A stretch of DNA of 14,442 nt. Origin: Paracoccaceae bacterium. GTDB taxonomy: Bacteria > Pseudomonadota > Alphaproteobacteria > Rhodobacterales > Rhodobacteraceae. The notes beneath the pieces were generated by a model. The model was not told the DNA's origin, did no database searches, and saw only the letters and a list, made by a program, of their open reading frames with translations. Below are positions 1 to 5,963 of the stretch, in pieces. Positions within the stretch are counted from its first letter, which is position 1. Every line of letters starts with the position of its first letter. A program made the position numbers and the translations under genes. The stretch spans positions 1 through 14,442 of the forward strand of contig JALSHL010000215.1 of the NCBI GenBank assembly GCA_026982255.1, given 5' to 3'.

Positions 1-29
1 GTTTCACCATACATTTTCCAGAGTAGGCC

Positions 30-857
30 ATGGCATTTCCGGGGAAACACAGACACATCGCCCTGCCGGTCATCCTGACACTTGTTGCCGGCCTGATGTT
101 GCCGCCCGGTGTTACCGGACAAACCGTCGGAGAGGTCTCGATTTTCGAGGAGCAACAGGCCTTCGATACTTCGACGCTCAAACCTTCCAGCCTGCGGCGG
201 CTTGTGTTTTACTCGGACAAGGCACGCGAGGCACTGTTCGATCTGGCAAAATCCGACTCTCTGGGTGGCGAGCAGGGGGCGGCGCTGGCCGAAAAGGCGA
301 CCCGCGATCTGCGCAAAGCCATCGAACGGCTGATCGATGCAGGCAAGAAGGCAGACCTGTCACTGGAGCAGACCGCCGCGTTTTTTGCCGCGGAATTGCG
401 CAAATACTATTCGGGGGATTTCCCGTTTGTGGTGCTGGATGATCAGGGGCAATTGAATACCGCCCTGCTGTTTCGCGATGTGGAGCAGGCCCGCGCCCGT
501 GGCAAGGCGGCAGGGGCGGATGACTATCTGCAAATGGTGCTGCAGACCGGCGAAAAGGCGGTGAGCAGTGTCACACCCGCACAGCCGGACACACCCGCCC
601 CCGCGACCCCGCAACCCCCCGTTCTGTCGGAGCCGGAAGTGCAGCGCGATCCGGCGGTGCAGGCCTATTGGGACCGGCTGGTCGAGCGGAACGGCAAACG
701 TTATATCGAGGTGATCCCCGGGGACACGCTGGCGGCGTTTGCATCGGCATTCTATGGCGATACGCTGCGCTATCGCGTGATCTTCCTTGCCAACGAGGGC
801 ATTATCGAGACGCCGAACCTGCTGGAGGTCGGCATGGTGATCGAGATACCCGAGTAG
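30..857 (+). CDS. Exported LysM-domain protein of unknown role
   Basis: A 275-residue protein. Residues 9-26 are hydrophobic after a basic start (KHRH), which looks like a signal peptide with cleavage near residue 30, so the mature part should be periplasmic. Residues 35-180 are mostly helical and charged, and I recognise no family there. A Pro/Thr/Ala-rich linker spans about 182-202. The C-terminal 50 residues (about 224-273) form a LysM module: a YIEVIPGDTL-type start, then FYGDTLRYRVIFLAN and a closing VGMVIEIPE. LysM modules usually bind peptidoglycan, so a cell-envelope role is inferred, but no catalytic domain is visible. The ATG at 30 is the first in frame. Its upstream region (AGAG at about 19-22) is a weak ribosome binding site and only 29 bases precede it, so the start is probable, not proven. 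The gene ends 85 bp before purA and may or may not share its transcript. Confidence 0.8.
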   Translation: MAFPGKHRHIALPVILTLVAGLMLPPGVTGQTVGEVSIFEEQQAFDTSTLKPSSLRRLVFYSDKAREALFDLAKSDSLGGEQGAALAEKATRDLRKAIERLIDAGKKADLSLEQTAAFFAAELRKYYSGDFPFVVLDDQGQLNTALLFRDVEQARARGKAAGADDYLQMVLQTGEKAVSSVTPAQPDTPAPATPQPPVLSEPEVQRDPAVQAYWDRLVERNGKRYIEVIPGDTLAAFASAFYGDTLRYRVIFLANEGIIETPNLLEVGMVIEIPE

Positions 858-942
858 GCGCGCCTGCGGCTGTTTTGGCGGTTTCCCTTGGCGGCGTCCT
901 TCGCTATAAGCCTTTCGTAACTTCCTAACCGAGAGGCATGAA

Positions 943-2235
943 ATGGCCAATGTAGTAGTTGTCGGCGCCCAGTGGGGTGACGAGGGCAAGGGCAAGATCG
1001 TCGACTGGCTGTCCGAGCGCGCCGATGTGATCGCGCGGTTTCAGGGCGGACACAACGCCGGTCATACGCTGGTCATTGACGGCAAGGTTTACAAGCTGAG
1101 TCTGTTGCCGTCGGGCATCGTGCGCGGTGGTAAACTGTCGGTAATCGGCAACGGCGTCGTGCTGGATCCCTGGGCGCTGGGCGAGGAGATCGCCAAGCTG
1201 CGCGGGCAGGGGGTGGAGATCACGCCCGACAGCCTGATGATTGCGGAAAATACCGCGCTGATCCTGCCTATCCACGGCGAACTGGACCGCGCCCGCGAGC
1301 AGGTCAACACCATCGCCAAGATCGGCACCACGGGGCGGGGCATCGGGCCGGCCTACGAGGACAAGGTCGGGCGGCGGGCCATCCGCGTGGCCGATCTGGG
1401 CGACGAGAAAACGCTGGAGGTGCGGATCTCGCGCCTGCTGACGCATCACAATGCCTTGCGGGCCGGTCTTGGACTGGAACCGGTCGATGCGGCAGCGCTG
1501 AAGGCGGAACTGCTGGCGATCGCGCCGGATGTGCTGCCCTATGCGGCGCCGGTGTGGAAGGTGCTGAACGGGAAACGCAAAAGCGGCAAGCGGATATTGT
1601 TCGAGGGGGCGCAAGGCTCGCTGCTGGATGTGGATTTCGGCACCTATCCGTTTGTGACATCCTCGACCACCACCGCCGGTATGGCGGCCTCGGGCACCGG
1701 CATGGGACCGGGGGCCATCGATTTCGTGCTGGGGATCGTCAAGGCCTATACCACCCGTGTCGGCGAGGGGCCGTTTGCCTGCGAACTCGATGACGAGGTT
1801 GGCGAGCATCTGGCCACCGTCGGCCATGAAAAGGGCACGGTCACGGGGCGCTCGCGCCGTTGCGGCTGGTTCGATGCGGTGCTGGTGCGCCAGACTTGTG
1901 CAATCAACGGGGTGAACGGCATTGCCTTTACCAAGCTGGACGTGCTGGACGGGCTGGAAGAACTGAAAATCTGCGTTGCCTATGAACTGGACGGCAAGCG
2001 GCTGGATTACCTGCCGACCGCGGCCGAGGAGCAGGCGCGCGTGGTGCCGGTTTACGAAACCATGAAAGGCTGGAGCGAAAGCACCGTCGGGGCGCGCAGC
2101 TGGAACGACCTGCCGGCCGAGGCGATCAAATATGTGCGCCGCGTCGAGGAACTGATCGATTGTCCTGTTGCCATGCTGTCCACATCACCGGAGCGGGAGG
2201 ATACCATTCTGGTAACCGACCCGTTTGCCGACTGA
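943..2235 (+). CDS. purA: Adenylosuccinate synthetase
   Basis: PurA joins IMP and aspartate using GTP to give adenylosuccinate, the first committed step from IMP to AMP, in the cytosol. The 430-residue length is normal for the family. Visible signatures are the GTP-binding GDEGKGK at 12-18, with the catalytic Asp13 and the catalytic His41 (GGHNAGHT) at the same numbers as in the E. coli enzyme. Others are TTGRGIGPAYEDK at 129-141, the EGAQGSLLDVDFGTYPFVTSS block from 221, and TGRSRRCGWFD at 301-311. The start is set by GAGAGG at 931-936, six bases before the ATG; an ATG at 938 is out of frame. A TATAAG hexamer at 905-910 could be a -10 element, but no convincing -35 sits at the right distance. 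The stop overlaps the start of the next gene by one base. Confidence 0.98.
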   Translation: MANVVVVGAQWGDEGKGKIVDWLSERADVIARFQGGHNAGHTLVIDGKVYKLSLLPSGIVRGGKLSVIGNGVVLDPWALGEEIAKLRGQGVEITPDSLMIAENTALILPIHGELDRAREQVNTIAKIGTTGRGIGPAYEDKVGRRAIRVADLGDEKTLEVRISRLLTHHNALRAGLGLEPVDAAALKAELLAIAPDVLPYAAPVWKVLNGKRKSGKRILFEGAQGSLLDVDFGTYPFVTSSTTTAGMAASGTGMGPGAIDFVLGIVKAYTTRVGEGPFACELDDEVGEHLATVGHEKGTVTGRSRRCGWFDAVLVRQTCAINGVNGIAFTKLDVLDGLEELKICVAYELDGKRLDYLPTAAEEQARVVPVYETMKGWSESTVGARSWNDLPAEAIKYVRRVEELIDCPVAMLSTSPEREDTILVTDPFAD

Positions 2236-2462
2236 TGGCGCTGTCTTACAAGGCGCGCAAGCGCTGGTCGCTGTTCCTGCTGCTGGTCTGGCTGCCGGTC
2301 TATATCGTTATCGCGGTGACGGTTCTGGCGCGGATCGGCGAGATCAACAAATATGTGCAGATCGTGGTCTATGTGGTGCTGGGCATCGCCTGGGCCTTGC
2401 CGTTCAAGCCGGTATTCACCGGCATCGGCAAGGCGGAGGAACCGGAAGGCGGGGACGAGTGA
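2235..2462 (+). CDS. DUF2842 small inner-membrane protein
   Basis: A 75-residue protein with two predicted membrane helices (about 12-33 and 40-57), a basic N-terminus (SYKARKRW) and an acidic C-terminal tail (EEPEGGDE). The pattern, including the IAWALPFKPVFTGIG stretch after the second helix, matches the DUF2842 family of alphaproteobacteria, whose function is unknown. By the positive-inside rule both ends probably face the cytoplasm. The ATG at 2235 shares one base with the purA stop (TGATG), so it is likely translated by coupling to purA. An upstream ATG at 2160 in the same frame would lie deep within purA and is not needed. Its stop overlaps the next start by four bases. The family call rests on recognition of the sequence pattern, not a search. 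Confidence 0.85.
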   Translation: MALSYKARKRWSLFLLLVWLPVYIVIAVTVLARIGEINKYVQIVVYVVLGIAWALPFKPVFTGIGKAEEPEGGDE

Positions 2463-3103
2463 TCGTCACCTCCGCCGATCCTGTCACCCTTGTTGGCGGC
2501 GGGCCGGTGGATGGGGCGGACCTGTCGCGCGCCGTGGCGCTGGCCCCCTTGGTGGTGGCGGCGGATAGCGGGGTCAACCGGGCACATGCGTTGGGCCAGC
2601 GGGTCGATCATGTGATCGGGGATATGGATTCGACCGATATCCTGCCGCTTGACGACCACCCGCAGTTCCACCCGATCCCCGAGCAGATGACCACCGATCT
2701 GGACAAATGCCTGTATTCGGTGGCCGCGCCGTTTTTCATCGGCGTCGGGTTTCTGGGCGGGCGGCTGGATCACACGCTGGCGGCCTGTCATGCGCTGGTG
2801 CGGGCGGACGCGCAACGGGTGGTTCTGCTGGGCGAGACGGATCTGGTTTTTCTGGCGCCGCAGGTGTTGGCGCTGGATCTGCCGGTCGGCACGCGGTTGT
2901 CACTGTTTCCCATGGGGGCGGTGTCGGGCGAATCTTCGGGGCTGGAATATCCGCTGGCGGGACACGGGTTTTCGCCGGACCGGATGATCGGGACCTCGAA
3001 CGCGGTCACGGGGCCGGTGCGGTTGCGCCTTGATGCGCGCCGGATGCTGGTGATATTGCCGAAAGCGTTTCTGGAAGACGTGCGGGAACAGGTTTTCCGC
3101 TGA
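2459..3103 (+). CDS. thiN: Thiamine diphosphokinase (thiamine pyrophosphokinase)
   Basis: This enzyme transfers pyrophosphate from ATP to thiamine to make thiamine diphosphate, the cofactor of transketolase, pyruvate dehydrogenase and related enzymes. Family marks are VVAADSG at 32-38, GDMDS at 54-58 (usually GDLDS), TTDLDK at 78-83, GGRLDH at 100-105 and GTSN at 178-181. The catalytic domain covers about 1-120, with the thiamine-binding beta domain after it. I chose the GTG at 2459 as start. It overlaps the preceding stop as GTGA, has GGAAGG at 2444-2449 nine bases upstream, and gives the usual 214 residues starting (M)IVTSADPVTLVGGG. A longer reading from 2225 would run through the DUF2842 gene in another frame. 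No TPP riboswitch or other thiamine gene is nearby, which fits a salvage or final-step kinase carried at the end of the purA transcript. Confidence 0.92.
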   Translation: MIVTSADPVTLVGGGPVDGADLSRAVALAPLVVAADSGVNRAHALGQRVDHVIGDMDSTDILPLDDHPQFHPIPEQMTTDLDKCLYSVAAPFFIGVGFLGGRLDHTLAACHALVRADAQRVVLLGETDLVFLAPQVLALDLPVGTRLSLFPMGAVSGESSGLEYPLAGHGFSPDRMIGTSNAVTGPVRLRLDARRMLVILPKAFLEDVREQVFR

Positions 3104-3120
3104 TTTGCGCACAAAAAAAG

Positions 3121-3147
3121 CGGCGGCTGCGCAAACAGCACCGTTTT
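3121..3147. terminator. Bidirectional intrinsic terminator between thiN and sdaA
   Basis: On the plus strand, CGG (3121-3123) and GCTG (3126-3129) pair with CAGC (3136-3139) and CCG (3141-3143), leaving a small internal loop, and are followed by TTTT (3144-3147). On the minus strand the same hairpin is followed by seven T residues (complement of 3113-3119), a stronger signal. It lies 17 bases after the thiN stop. A second way to fold the area is TTTGCGCA (3104-3111) with TGCGCAAA (3128-3135). Confidence 0.6.
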
Positions 3148-3246
3148 GGCGGGGAAATCTCGGGGAGGGCGGTTTTGCCCATGGTTCCGGCGTTCGGGGT
3201 CATCGAGCGCCTGAATATCCGAGCGGGTCGGGTTATCACGCCAGAG

Positions 3247-3304
3247 GCCCGATGCTGAGTCAGTTGCTGACATAGCCGGTTGCTAATCGGCGCAACCATC
3301 GGGC
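3247..3304. other. Nested inverted repeats able to form a three-way junction
   Basis: An outer 8-bp stem, GCCCGATG (3247-3254) with CATCGGGC (3297-3304), encloses two hairpins. The first is GTCAG-TTG-CTGAC (3259-3271). The second is either GGTTGC/GCAACC (3278-3283 with 3292-3297, which competes for one base of the outer stem) or GCCGG-TTGCTAA-TCGGC (3275-3291). The latter looks like a tRNA anticodon arm with a canonical 7-base loop. There is no T-arm at a usable distance and no standard D-loop, so it is not called a tRNA. It could be part of a 3' untranslated region, a small RNA from either strand, or chance. Confidence 0.35.
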
Positions 3305-3434
3305 GGTTTAGTCATTTGTCGCGATACTCTGCGACGGTCAAATCGGTTTACAAGTCCCTGGCGCGATAAACCCGCGGGTTGATGGCCCGCTCGCTCAGTG
3401 GACAGGGTTATAGCGCAACAAAGTTAACAAAGCG

Positions 3435-4829
3435 TCAACACTCCGGCACATTTACCGCCAGACCACCCTGCGAGGTTTCCTTGTAGTTGGAATTCATGTC
3501 CAGACCGGTCTGGCGCATGGTCTCGATACAGGTGTCGAGCGAGACCAGATGCGTGCCGTCGCCGCGAAGCGACAGCGAGGCGGCGGAGATCGCTTTGATG
3601 GCACCGAGACCGTTACGCTCGATACAGGGGGCCTGCACCAGCCCTTTGACCGGATCGCAAGTCATGCCGAGGTGGTGCTCAAGCGCGATTTCCGCAGCGT
3701 TTTCAACCTGTTCCGGCGTGCCACCCATCACGGCGCAGAAACCGGCGGCGGCCATGGCGGAGGCAGAGCCGACCTCTCCCTGACAGCCGACCTCGGCACC
3801 GGAGATCGAGGCGTTGTTCTTGATCATGCCGCCGATTGCCGCGGCGGTGAGCAGGAAATCGGGGATGCGGTCGCGGCTGGCGCCGGGCACATGGTCGAGG
3901 TAGTAGCGGATCGTCGCCGGCAGCACCCCTGCGGCACCGTTGGTCGGGGCGGTGACGACCTGCCCGCCGGCGGCGTTTTCCTCGTTCACGGCGATGGCGT
4001 AGGTGCTGATCCAGTCGTTGATGGTGTGCGGCGCGACGAGGTTGCGGCCGCGTTCGGCCAGCAGGGCCTCGTGCATGGTTCTGGCGCGCCGGCGCATGTT
4101 CAGCCCGCCCGGCAGGGTGCCGCCGGTTTGCAGGCCGCGGTTTATGCAGGTCTCCATCACCGCCCAGATGCGGGCGAGGCGGTCGTCGAAGTCCCGCGCG
4201 GACATATGCACCAGTTCGTTGGCGCGTTTCATTCCGGCGATGCTCTTGCCGGACTTTCGGGCCATTTCAAGCATCTGGTCCGCATGGGTGAAGGGGTAGG
4301 GCACGCCGACAGGAATTTCCGGCCCGCCGTCCTGTTCGGCCAGTTCCCTCGCCGTCAGGATAAACCCGCCGCCGACGGAGAAGTAGGTCTCCTGCATATA
4401 GAGGTTGCCGCCGGCATCATAGGCCGAGAGGATCATGCCGTTGGCGTGGCCGTCGAGCGGTGGGCCGTAGTCGAAAACGATGTCGCGGGAGGGAACGAAG
4501 TCGAGGGTGCCGAGACCGGGCGGGGCAATTTTGCCGCTGGTGCGGATTGCGGCTTCGGTCACGTCGGCGGCGTTGGCCTCGAAGGTTTCCGGCGCGAAAC
4601 CGGCGAGGCCGAGCAGCACTGCGCGGTCGGTGGCGTGGCCCTTGCCGGTGAAGGCGAGCGAGCCGTGCAGCGAGCAGCCGAGGCGGGCCAGTGTGCCGGA
4701 GCCGGGGATACGGTCGTGCCCGTCGCGCAGGGCCTGCAAAAACCGCCCTGCCGCCACCATCGGCCCGACGGTATGCGAGGAGGAGGGGCCGACGCCGACT
4801 TTGAAGATATCGAAAACGCTGAGAAACAT
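3435..4829 (-). CDS. sdaA: L-serine ammonia-lyase, iron-sulfur type, single chain
   Basis: It converts L-serine to pyruvate and ammonia in the cytosol with a 4Fe-4S cluster and no pyridoxal phosphate. The 464-residue chain has the beta-type domain first (about 1-155, starting MFLSVFDIFKVGVGPSSSHT) and the catalytic alpha-type domain after it (about 190-460). Cluster-ligand cysteines are Cys349 (GCQGE), Cys391 (TCDPVKG) and Cys402 (APCIERN). The very last residue, Cys464, matches the C-terminal cysteine that reaches into the active site in the structurally studied Legionella enzyme. The conserved TAPTNGAAGV block is at 293-302. The start ATG at 4829 has AGGAC about eight bases upstream on its strand. 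The gene is divergent from rpiA across a 387-bp region with two palindromes and a candidate promoter. It stands alone, so its transcript is probably monocistronic. Confidence 0.97.
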   Translation of the reverse strand: MFLSVFDIFKVGVGPSSSHTVGPMVAAGRFLQALRDGHDRIPGSGTLARLGCSLHGSLAFTGKGHATDRAVLLGLAGFAPETFEANAADVTEAAIRTSGKIAPPGLGTLDFVPSRDIVFDYGPPLDGHANGMILSAYDAGGNLYMQETYFSVGGGFILTARELAEQDGGPEIPVGVPYPFTHADQMLEMARKSGKSIAGMKRANELVHMSARDFDDRLARIWAVMETCINRGLQTGGTLPGGLNMRRRARTMHEALLAERGRNLVAPHTINDWISTYAIAVNEENAAGGQVVTAPTNGAAGVLPATIRYYLDHVPGASRDRIPDFLLTAAAIGGMIKNNASISGAEVGCQGEVGSASAMAAAGFCAVMGGTPEQVENAAEIALEHHLGMTCDPVKGLVQAPCIERNGLGAIKAISAASLSLRGDGTHLVSLDTCIETMRQTGLDMNSNYKETSQGGLAVNVPEC

Positions 4830-4857
4830 GGGCGCTGTCCTGCAATGGGTTTGACCC

Positions 4858-4887
4858 TCTATAGGCCAGGTTTCCGATAGGAAACAA
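4858..4887 (-). promoter_or_regulatory. Candidate sdaA promoter
   Basis: Read on the minus strand, TTGTTT (4887-4882) is followed after 18 bases by TATAGA (4863-4858), a fair sigma-70 match. Transcription would begin near 4851, giving a leader of about 21 bases before the ATG at 4829. Both hexamers deviate from consensus, so this is only a candidate. Confidence 0.35.
4870..4885. promoter_or_regulatory. Inverted repeat inside the candidate sdaA promoter
   Basis: GTTTCC-GATA-GGAAAC is a perfect 6-bp inverted repeat with a 4-base spacer. It lies largely between the candidate -35 and -10 of sdaA, 41-56 bp upstream of the start codon. That is the usual place for a repressor operator. No regulator gene is in the window, so the binding protein is unknown. 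Confidence 0.4.
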
Positions 4888-4951
4888 TGGAAAACCGACG
4901 TCTGGTGGCGGATTTGCGGAATGTTTGCGGGAAGGGTGGGGAAAACCGGCC

Positions 4952-4980
4952 AACTAAACCGCTAAACCGGTTTAGTGGTT
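4952..4980. promoter_or_regulatory. Palindrome copy 1, with an extra half-site
   Basis: Bases 4957-4980 form a 24-bp palindrome centred between 4968 and 4969 with one mismatched pair (G at 4961 where A would be expected). Its core reads GCTAAACCGGTTTAGTGG. A further half-site, ACTAAACC at 4953-4960, abuts it as a direct repeat, so the cluster has three half-sites. The centre CCGG and overall form resemble LacI-family operators. It is centred about 140 bp upstream of the sdaA start and 99 bp from copy 2. Confidence 0.65.
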
Positions 4981-5056
4981 TGTTAACCTGCCGAAAAATT
5001 AATAAAATTCAAATACGTAGCGGTTTTGGGAAAGGTTTACAGACGGTAAAAACGAT

Positions 5057-5078
5057 TCCACTAAACCGGTTTAGTGGA
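5057..5078. promoter_or_regulatory. Palindrome copy 2, upstream of rpiA
   Basis: A perfect 22-bp palindrome with core CCACTAAACCGGTTTAGTGG, flanked by T and A, centred between 5067 and 5068. It lies about 150 bp upstream of the rpiA start. The core is identical to copy 3 upstream of glmS and differs from copy 1 at one position. A site of this length and symmetry is best read as an operator for a dimeric regulator. It is too isolated and lacks the T-tract expected of a terminator. Confidence 0.7.
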
Positions 5079-5216
5079 GGGGCGGCCCTGTCAGGCGGCA
5101 AGGTCCCTTTGCGGCGCGTCGTCAATTCGGTGTGACCTGCGATATCTCGCCCCTCGCCGCGCCGTGCAAAAGCGCCTATAAGATGCGGGAAACGTGAAAT
5201 ACCGAAGGATTCTTCC

Positions 5217-5954
5217 ATGGAAAAACCCGAACCCGGCCCCGCCCGCGCCAAATTCGCCGCCGCCGAAAAGGCTCTCGATTTCGTAGAACCGGGGATGATT
5301 GTCGGCCTCGGCACCGGCTCCACCGCCGATGTTTTCGTGCGCCTGCTGGGCGAGCGTGTGGCCGAGGGGTTGCAGATTACCGGCGTGCCGACCTCCACCC
5401 GCACCCGCGATCTGGCCGCGAGCCTGAATATTCCGCTGACCACGCTGGAAGAGGTCGAGAAGCTCGACGTCGTGATTGACGGGGCGGATGAATTCGACCG
5501 GCGTATGAACCTGATCAAGGGCGGCGGCGGGGCTTTGCTGCAGGAAAAACTGGTGGCGACGGCCGCCGACAAGATGGTGGTGATCACCGACAGGTCCAAG
5601 CAGGTCTCGCATCTGGGCGCCTTTCCCCTGCCGGTCGAGGTGGTGAAATTCGGCTGGAAGCTGACCGCGAAACGGATTTACGAGGTCATCGCCTGCGCCT
5701 TCGTCGGCGGGGTTGATATCGTTCGCCGCATGGATGGCGACAAACCCTATATCACCGACGAGGGGCATTATATCCTCGACCTGCATCTGAAAAAGATCGA
5801 CGAGCCGGAGAAAATGGCCTGGCAGTTGAAGGAACTGGCCGGGGTTGTGGATTCCGGCTTTTTCATCGAGATTGCCGATGCGGTGATTGTCGGTCGCGAC
5901 GACGGCACCACCCGCGTTATCACCCATCGCCCGCCGTTGCGGCCGTTTCGTTAA
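5217..5954 (+). CDS. rpiA: Ribose-5-phosphate isomerase A
   Basis: RpiA interconverts ribose 5-phosphate and ribulose 5-phosphate in the non-oxidative pentose phosphate pathway, supplying nucleotide synthesis and linking to glycolytic intermediates. Of its 245 residues, the phosphate-binding GTGSTA is at 32-37, DGADEFD at 88-94, and KGGGGALLQEK at 101-111. The active-site Asp88, Lys101 and Glu110 keep the spacing of Asp81, Lys94 and Glu103 in the E. coli enzyme. The ATG at 5217 has GAAGGA at 5204-5209 seven bases upstream. The C-terminal tail (HRPPLRPFR) is basic and proline-rich. gor follows after 9 bases, so the two are almost certainly co-transcribed. A perfect palindrome sits about 150 bp upstream and may control the pair. 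Confidence 0.97.
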   Translation: MEKPEPGPARAKFAAAEKALDFVEPGMIVGLGTGSTADVFVRLLGERVAEGLQITGVPTSTRTRDLAASLNIPLTTLEEVEKLDVVIDGADEFDRRMNLIKGGGGALLQEKLVATAADKMVVITDRSKQVSHLGAFPLPVEVVKFGWKLTAKRIYEVIACAFVGGVDIVRRMDGDKPYITDEGHYILDLHLKKIDEPEKMAWQLKELAGVVDSGFFIEIADAVIVGRDDGTTRVITHRPPLRPFR

Positions 5955-5963
5955 GGAAAAACC

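Larger units (their letters stand above)
3104..3434. other. Gene-free gap between convergent thiN and sdaA
   Basis: These 331 bases contain no credible coding sequence on either strand. They hold a bidirectional terminator (3121-3147), a foldable three-way-junction region (3247-3304), a hairpin GTCGC/GCGAC at 3318-3322/3331-3335 with an 8-base loop, and the perfect 12-bp palindrome AACCCGCGGGTT at 3369-3380. A single half-site, CGGTTTAGT at 3305-3312, resembles the right arm of the palindromes found upstream of sdaA, rpiA and glmS. Because the only T-rich terminator reading from sdaA lies at the far end, the sdaA message may carry about 290 bases of structured 3' untranslated RNA. Confidence 0.6.
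4830..5216. other. Divergent control region between sdaA and rpiA
   Basis: A 387-bp gene-free stretch. From left to right it holds a candidate sdaA promoter (4858-4887) with an inverted repeat inside it, a first palindrome cluster (4952-4980), a short AT-rich stretch (about 4995-5020), a second, perfect palindrome (5057-5078), and the rpiA leader. The rpiA side has a TATAAG hexamer at 5177-5182 with no clear -35 match, and GAAGGA at 5204-5209 as ribosome binding site. An open frame at 4887-5135 spans both palindromes but looks non-coding: no ribosome binding site, and its repeated PLNRFSG is just the translated palindrome. Confidence 0.7.

Noticed and set aside
2225..2458. Longer thiN reading from an ATG at 2225
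   Set aside because: It would overlap the whole DUF2842 gene out of frame and add Arg/Gly-rich sequence unlike thiamine diphosphokinases. The GTG at 2459 has a good ribosome binding site.
3275..3291. tRNA-Ser(GCT)
   Set aside because: The anticodon-like arm is convincing on its own, but a T-arm and a normal D-loop are missing. The complementary strand also gives a TTAGCAA loop, so the similarity may be chance. It is kept as a finding, not a tRNA call.
3549..4880. 443-residue open frame on the plus strand opposite sdaA
   Set aside because: Antisense to a certain gene, Gly/Ala/His-rich without motifs. Opposite-strand frames over hflK (7356-8534) and purA (925-1827) were dismissed on the same grounds.
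5057..5078. Palindrome as an intrinsic terminator or insertion-sequence end
   Set aside because: No T-tract follows on either strand, the AT-rich arms would give a weak RNA stem, and there is no transposase, target duplication or paired inverted end.
4887..5135. 82-residue open frame between sdaA and rpiA
   Set aside because: No ribosome binding site. It crosses both regulatory palindromes and its internal repeat PLNRFSG is only the translation of those palindromes.
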